From Tipula vernalis (Eukaryota; Arthropoda; Insecta; Diptera; Tipulidae), in contig OY282560.1 in assembly GCA_958295665.1 (NCBI GenBank), forward strand, positions 43,772,333 through 43,836,332: a stretch of 64,000 nt of DNA. Reading direction: 5' to 3'. Numbering within the stretch: position 1 is the first letter of the stretch; every line of letters starts with the position of its first letter. The notes under the pieces were generated by a model. The model searched no databases and was not told the origin of the DNA. It worked only from the letters and a program-made list of their open reading frames with translations. Positions 58,476-64,000 of this stretch are shown one piece after another. The position numbers were made by a program, and so were the translations under genes.

Positions 58476-60363
58476 ATGTTGTCTCGTGGGCAGAAAATGG
58501 CTATGATGGCCATTGCAAATAGTAATCAATCTAAAGCAATAATTAATAATCCAGCACATTATGATAACCGAGAAAATATAGGAAGTCAGTCAAACCCGGA
58601 TCATTCATTTAAACCAACTGTAGCAACATGAAACGGATTCTATTCAGGAAAGTGAAAATCTATATATAACTAGTGAAAACAGTGTAATACATAATGATAA
58701 AGAAGCGTGTCTAGGTAAGTATTTGTTTTAAAAATTGTAATTGAACTTTAATGACATTATTTTGTGTATAGGTGAGTCGTTGGATGATAGTGACTTAGAT
58801 CCCGATTACAAACCTAGCTCTTCCTCGGAATCTGATAGTGAAATGAATGAAATTGTTGGGCAAATAGAACGAAATATTGAATCAGATTGTGTTGTTGAAA
58901 ATCGTCCATCTACATTCAAAAGTGCAATACGTCAAGACTTAAAACTTAAAAGAAATACTGGCGAAAGCTATAAAACCGGGGAGAAAATTATTAAAGCACG
59001 AGAGTGTCGCCTGTTAGAAATTTGTCGAAAACAGTGTAAATCCAAGGTTTCATTTATGGAGCAAAAGTGTTTTATATGCTTCAGAAGTGATTACCGTTAA
59101 TCCAGTAAAAATGAAAACAATTCACAACAGCGCTGGAAAACACAAAACACAAAATTATACATATACTTACCATTATAACATCAACGGCAAGGTAATAGAT
59201 GTATGCCAAAAATGCTTTCGGTTCACACTTGGAGAAACAGATAATTTTATAAAATCCGTGGCTAATAAAAAGCTCATTGCAAGTATTCCAAATAGTTTCT
59301 TCGATAGTCGAGGGAACAGTATCCCTCCGAATACATTAATCGCTGATAAGATCACTGAAATTAAAAACCACATAATGAGTTTTCCGGCTTATGAAAGCCA
59401 TTATTCACGGAGACATACATCTCAACTTTATTTTCAATCTGATAGAACTCTCGTAACCATGCATAAAATATATTCTGAATGTCACCAGAAGCCAGTATCA
59501 TTATCCAAATATTCACAAATTTTCAAAGGTTTGTACTTTTGTTGATATTTATTATACTATTTGCACATTACCATCTGAAGCTGCCAAACAATCGTTGCAA
59601 ATTGAACAACAAGCTCATCATGAACTAGCTGAGTTAGGTTACGCTAGTAAGAGAACCCGATAAGGCCTTATGTGATTCTTCGGATAACTATAAAGTATTC
59701 ACTTTCGATCTGCAACAATGCTTGCCACACCGTACATGAAAATTTCAGTAACGTTTTATAAACGTCCTTTGTTGACTTTTAATCTCACAGTTCATGACTG
59801 TGTTAGTAGTTAGGCTACATGTTATATGTGGCATGAGGGAATTGGTGGAAGAGGAGGCAATGAAATATCATCATGTCTTTTGGAACACATAAAACAACTT
59901 CCTCAGAAAATTACGTCATTAATTTTCTATAGGACTCCTGTTCCGGCCAGAACAAGAACTCTTTCGTTGCTACAATGTTTTCGATCGTTACAACGATCAC
60001 AAGTTTTTGGTACCGGGTCACACTCATATGGAGTGTGACAGTGATCAAGCGATAATAGAAAATGAAAAGAAAATCACTACGGCTAAGATACACCATACTA
60101 ACTAAAAATGCAGTTTTGACAAAGAAGAGCCTTTTAAAGTATTGAATATAGCAAAGCGTGGGGTAAATCATGTTTCGTTAAACGACATACTACTGTGTTA
60201 CAATGAACCTCTGAAAATTAGTAAGGAGAAAAAGATAGATCTTATTTCTCTATTGCCTTTAATAGACGAGGAATTTCACAATTTTTATCAAAATCTTAAA
60301 TAGACGAGCAAATTAGAAATGTTGACCCCGGACCTTGACGATGTTAGTAGTGGCGCTGAATGA
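58476..60363 (+). pseudogene. DDE-like transposase gene relic with an intron
   Basis: Exon 1 starts 'MLSRGQKMAMMA' (58,476) and runs, with one shift near 58,629, to 58,714. The intron 58,715-58,771 has 'gtaagt' and 'tatag' ends. Exon 2 opens 'ESLDDSDLDPDYKPSSSSES'. Further on are a Cys-rich part ('RLLEICRKQCKSKVSF'), 'VIDVCQKCFRFTLGE', 'IKNHIMSFPAYESHYSRR', then 'FTFDLQQCLP', 'CYMWHEGIGGRGGNEISSCL', 'DSCSGQNKN' and 'FLVPGHTHMECDSDQAIIE'. I recognise this as a large unnamed family of transposase-like proteins in insects. The D-x-Q, D-x-C-x-G-Q-N and H-x-H/D motifs suggest an RNase H-fold nuclease (inference). At least five frame breaks disable it. It ends at a TGA at 60,361. Confidence 0.65.
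58715..58771 (+). other. 57-base intron of the transposase relic
   Basis: 'gtaagt' donor, A/T-rich body and 'gtatag' acceptor. Removing it joins 'GCG TGT CTA G' to 'GT GAG TCG' and keeps one reading frame through Cys-Leu-Gly-Glu-Ser. Confidence 0.65.
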
Positions 60364-60399
60364 TAAATTAACATATTATGTTTAAAGAGCAGTTAATTG

Positions 60400-60895
60400 A
60401 ATTTAAGTATTATTTCGATTGTATAAATGAAGTTTTATTATGTACTATAATTTTTAATAAACTACTATGAAAATAAATTATTGTTACTACAATAACTTAT
60501 CTCGTTTTTTATTCGTATTTGCATTTAAACAGAACCACTAAACTAAGATAAGTGTTCAAAATATAAGAACTTAGTTTAATAAAACAACTTAACTCAGAAA
60601 CTTTTGAATTTTCCGATTTTCTTATGAAGTTTTCACAAATTTTTTTCTCCCTTTAAATTTCATTCATCAAATACAACAACCTAAAAAAAATTGAGCTTAG
60701 CAATGTCCCATATTTTTTCACACATTAAATTAAAAGTTGTAACTGGTCTCCTGAAAATTTGCTTAAAAAAAGATAAGTGATTTTTCTGAACTGCCACAGA
60801 TGTATGTAAAATTCGTATAATAGGCGATCATGCGTTCGAGTATTTTTTGCTTTTATTTTTCAAGGTTGTTAATATTCCCTAATTTCATCTTCCTG
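60400..60895. other. noncoding stretch after the transposase relic
   Basis: AT-rich; probably contains the 3' untranslated end of the relic, but no terminal inverted repeat could be fixed. Confidence 0.35.
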
Positions 60896-60898
60896 TGG

Positions 60899-61348
60899 CC
60901 CTATTCTGGCTATTCCCTGGGAATTTGGAATTGAACTATTTTGACAGTATTCTAGCAGTTGGGAATTATTTTTTCCAAAAGTGTATTCTGGTGATTGGGA
61001 ATTTTTGCATATAGAGAAAAACAATTCCATTTTATGTTATTTAAGTTTTGACGTTAATTTTTCCCTAAATTTTTTTTGGGGAATTAGAAGAAACAGGTTG
61101 TTTCGGTTGTTTTGTGTGTTTTCATTATTTTATTTACAATGGACCATCGGTAAAGTTGTATAAAATAAAATTGTTAAATAATGGCGGCTGCAAAATTTGA
61201 AATAATGTTTTCACATTGGAAATTATTCCCAAATATGCTAGAATACATTTTTGGGAATTGGAGCATAAAAAATTGGGAATTTTTGAAGTTTGGAAATATA
61301 GCAATATTTTTCCCAATTCCCAATTCCCAAGGAATAGCCAGAATCCCA
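60899..61348. mobile_element. MITE-like element with inverted ends ('attctggctattcc')
   Basis: 'attctggctattcc' and 'gggaatt' at 60,903-60,923 face the inverse at about 61,322-61,344. Similarity continues inward with 'tattctagca' and 'ttgggaat' words in both arms for about 120 bases, with mismatches. The two overlapping open frames here, one per strand, are a consequence of this symmetry. Confidence 0.6.
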
Positions 61349-61349
61349 C

Positions 61350-61970
61350 TATGTTTAGATTCACACATTTAAAAAAAAAAAAACTTGTTTTAATATTTCG
61401 CAAATTTTATAGGTTTAAAAAATCACTCGATCAATTTCGGCTAGTTAGGCCATTATCAGGAGTATCTACACGCAATAACGCCACATTTGGAAATGCACGA
61501 GAATGAATGAAATTAATTAGTAACACCGAATATGTTGACATTTTTCAAATATCGGTGTAAACAAAATGCATTTGAAATTTGCCGAAAATTTCGGTAATTC
61601 ATAAATGTATTTAAATTTTAAATATCTATTTCAAACATTTTAAATTATAGTTTTAAAAATTTCATTCGTTAAAAAAAATAAATAAATAATGTGTTTGGAA
61701 ACTACAAATACTAGAATTTTTAATCTTTTTGCAGCCTTGGCTGGGCCCTCACCTCTTAAAATAAATCATTTAGAATTTTTTCTTGTAAATTAGTACAAAA
61801 TATTTTATTAATTATTTTATTTGTTCAAAACATGGATCATCATGTGTCGGTGGTAGTGGACTAAAATCTCGCTGGACAACAGAAAAGCATAACATCTGTA
61901 TTTGTAATTTTTTTGCAAATATTAGGCAAGTTACACTGCTTTCTATATACTTGCTCAAAAATATTTACAA
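61350..61970. other. noncoding stretch, nothing recognised
   Basis: AT-rich. No recognised motif. Confidence 0.4.
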
Positions 61971-62211
61971 TTCTATTTCAGCGAACTTCTCAGTAGACAC
62001 TTTCAATGACCCAAAATTCGTTGTTTTGTTAAAGTTTTTCTGGCATAAAAACATTGCGGACGGTGATGTTACTACATCATTTTCTTCTAACACTTCATAT
62101 ATGCGATTCTAGGGGAGTTAGACTCCTTTGGTAATCTTCTTGTAGTTGCTCCAGTTCAATTCTGGCATGTTATCATCATCTGGTGTACAGTTGGAATATT
62201 TACTTTGAAAC
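61971..62211 (-). pseudogene. possible coding relic of unknown family
   Basis: Read on the minus strand from an ATG at 62,211, about 80 codons in one frame ('MFQSKYSNCTPDDDNMPELN', later 'YEVLEENDVVTSPSAMFLCQ') are interrupted by only two stops close together (about 62,110-62,120). Amino-acid make-up is that of a real protein, unlike the Lys/Asn/Ile/Phe-rich chance frames nearby. The family is not recognised. Confidence 0.3.
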
Positions 62212-62620
62212 ATAATTTTAGATTACAACCTCATTTGCAAAGTGTATCCCAATTTCGTGACAGGTAGGCGTATATTATTACAACCACTCTTACCTCGCAT
62301 AGTACGCTAGTATATATTCGATTCTATATTCTGTGGTTAAATATTCTATGAGAAGAATTTATGGTAATTTGGAAACCTTCCATGAATTTAAAAAACATAA
62401 GAAAAATAAGTAAGAAACTCAGCAGACTACCAACAAGTAGAGTTCATCACTGAGTATAGTTGGGGTGGCTAGGCGTCCTGGTTTCTCCTGACATGTTCTG
62501 GTTTTCAAATTCCTGTGAGCGTCCGGGAAAATGTCTTATATTGTCCTGGTTTTAGATAAGTTCTTGAGATCGTTAAATTTCCGAACCAGAAAAATAATAA
62601 CTTCAACACAATTTAAATAT
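62212..62620. other. noncoding stretch
   Basis: Contains a short pair of 'tcctggtttt' words at 62,478-62,560. Nothing else recognised. Confidence 0.35.
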
Positions 62621-62624
62621 TTTA

Positions 62625-63500
62625 TTTAAGGAATCGAATGTGTGTGCTCCATTTGGTGCTGAAAGTGCAGAAAATTGTGTAGGTTGGCTGTAGTGTATAA
62701 GAAAAACTAAAATTTTCAAATCTAATTTTTGATTTATAATTTGATAGTATCGACCATAAATATTTCTTGCCGTCGGGCCATGTTTTATTTTAAATTCTGA
62801 TCCCCATCCCAAACTTATGACAGAAAAATTCTTCAGGTCATAAAATACAAAACAAATGTGCTTATTTCATTTGATGCTGGTGAAGAAGATAGCCTGAATT
62901 AGTTAAGCATTTGAAAATAAATCATTGGCAGTGTCCGCAATGTTTCTTGAAATTGAGCGCTTATTTAATTAGGAAATCTGACACTGGTTGATAAGGCCGA
63001 AGGAATTCTCCAGAGCCGGAATTCAAATATTTTATTTAAAGGATTGAATCGACTTTAAGAAAAACTAAAATTTCATTAACAATTAAAAATGAAAATCCAT
63101 CCATAATCGTGCTACCTAAATCCACTTGAAGCTGGAGAATTAGTGTGTAGCTGCCTGGATTGGTTGTTTATGTAAAAAAAATGGTGACAGAATATTTTGA
63201 TTAAAGTACCAACCGTATAACATCATCTGTGGTGGTCCGCGATATTTCTTGAAATTGGCTCTTATTTTATTTACGAAATTTGACCCAAGGAATTCTTCAG
63301 AGCGTGAATAATTCGATTTTGTATTAGAAGCTGCGTTTAGAATTGGCTAAGTCACTTATAGATGCTAAATTTCGCTAAAATCCATTGAGTAATATGCATG
63401 TTCATTTTGGTGTGGGGAATTTAGTAAAGGCCTGCGATTGGTTATGTATAAAAAAAAGTTTAAAAAAAGGACCAAAGTATAATTAGTAGTTTTCCCAATA
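62625..63500. repeat. degenerate tandem repeat of about 250-280 bases
   Basis: Four diverged units share, in order, 'aaatattttatttaaggaat' or a variant, 'catttggtgctg' variants, a 'gattggttatgtataaaaaa' segment, 'gcgatatttcttgaaattg' and 'aggaattcttcagagc'. Starts are near 62,640, 62,870, 63,120 and 63,400, so spacing is loose. Noncoding, except for a 106-codon minus-strand frame at 63,365-63,685 that spans repeat sequence and is not believed. Confidence 0.5.
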
Positions 63501-63668
63501 TTTGTTAACAGAACAAAAGTAGTGCGGAGAAATAATATTGTTAAAGTTAGCCGAAAGTTGCCAGCTGAAAGTGAAAAGTCGATAATGCAGATTGTGTTAG
63601 CCCAACCGAAAGTAAAACAATGGTAATGCAGATTGCTTAATCCAAGCCGAAAGTAAAAAGTCGAGAAT

Positions 63669-64000
63669 GCGATAGCTATAAGCAAATCACATCAATGCAA
63701 TACATCTCCAGACATAACACTCTAGAGGCTGATTTTATACAAATTTTCTAATAATTTTTGGAAAATCGAATTTTCTGAGATTTCCCACAGGAAACTTGAA
63801 CTGATTTTTTTCCTGCGATAGCTATTGAGTACCCACATCAATGGAATTCATCTCCAGATATAACACTCTAGAGGCTGATTTTATACCAATTTTGTAATAA
63901 TTTTTGGAAAATTGAATTTTCCAAAATTTCCCACGGGAAACTTGAACTGAATTTTTTTCCTGCGATAGCTATTAGAAAATCACATCAATGCAATTTATCT
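63669..64000 (+). repeat. 146-base tandem repeat running off the window
   Basis: 'gcgatagctat' starts units at 63,669, 63,815 and 63,962. Each continues with 'cacatcaatg', 'catctccaga', 'ataacactctagaggctgat' and 'ggaaacttgaactga'. The third unit is cut by the window edge, so the array length is unknown. Adjacent 'ccgaaagtaaaa' words at 63,550-63,660 form a shorter repeat next to it. Confidence 0.85.

Noticed and set aside
59087..59545. 152-codon plus-strand frame as an intact gene
   Set aside because: It is one fragment of the DDE-like relic; the frames before and after it continue the same protein across frameshifts.
62478..62560. element tip suggested by paired 'tcctggtttt' words
   Set aside because: Both words are in the same orientation and no partner or target duplication could be found.
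63365..63685. 106-codon minus-strand open frame
   Set aside because: It spans the degenerate tandem repeat and does not stay open in neighbouring units.

Overview
The window looks like a piece of AT-rich insect (at least arthropod) nuclear DNA made almost entirely of decayed mobile elements and tandem repeats. No intact host gene is visible. The insect assignment rests on the mix of element families seen together: Copia primed by an initiator-Met tRNA fragment, BEL/Pao, Gypsy, Penelope, PIF/Harbinger and jockey-like LINEs. A 57-base intron in one element gene and the AT richness fit. There are no bacterial operons, tRNA or rRNA genes, or CRISPR arrays, and almost every coding stretch carries frameshifts or stops.

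Layout. 1-7,080: noncoding DNA with a degenerate short-period repeat, a 'gagtaataa' repeat family and a 0.7 kb partly inverted repeat cluster. 7,089-10,441: a foldback element with arms of about 0.9 kb, flanked by a 7-base direct repeat, whose right arm was later split by a 1.5 kb PIF/Harbinger transposon with a damaged transposase. 10,791-14,466: a LINE relic split by a 2.76 kb noncoding insert bounded by a 24-base target-site duplication. 14,618-18,537: a minus-strand Copia element with an unusually short candidate LTR pair and a readable primer-binding site. 18,538-22,330: no recognisable gene, one strong G-quadruplex motif.

22,347-25,330: a Penelope-like element (minus strand) with inverted terminal pseudo-LTRs, a hammerhead-like motif, an RT relic and a GIY-YIG region split by in-frame 330-base tandem repeats. 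27,112-30,412: a BEL/Pao element (plus strand). 30,430-31,450: a degenerate 'tcaagtc' repeat. 34,290-35,480: a minus-strand LINE relic (endonuclease plus RT start). 36,165-38,700: a Gypsy element lacking RNase H. 39,359-39,549: a MITE. 41,820-44,040: a second Gypsy relic. 44,217-45,800: a third LINE relic. 45,840-49,830: AT-rich degenerate sequence with one dispersed repeat.

49,835-54,098 is the most striking region. Inverted arms of about 320 bases enclose eighteen core copies of a 174-base satellite, and the inner parts of the arms are related to the satellite unit, so a foldback element seems to have become a satellite array (inference). 54,440-55,100 repeats the family of 2,700-3,250. 58,137-58,331 is a near-perfect hairpin MITE with TAA flanks, followed by a broken intron-containing DDE-like transposase gene (58,476-60,363). 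The end of the window holds two more long-period tandem repeats, one running off the edge.

The elements do not form a pathway. The shared logic is nested insertion and the growth of tandem repeats inside elements: 330-base units in the Penelope element, 174-base units in the foldback, and TA microsatellites inside both.
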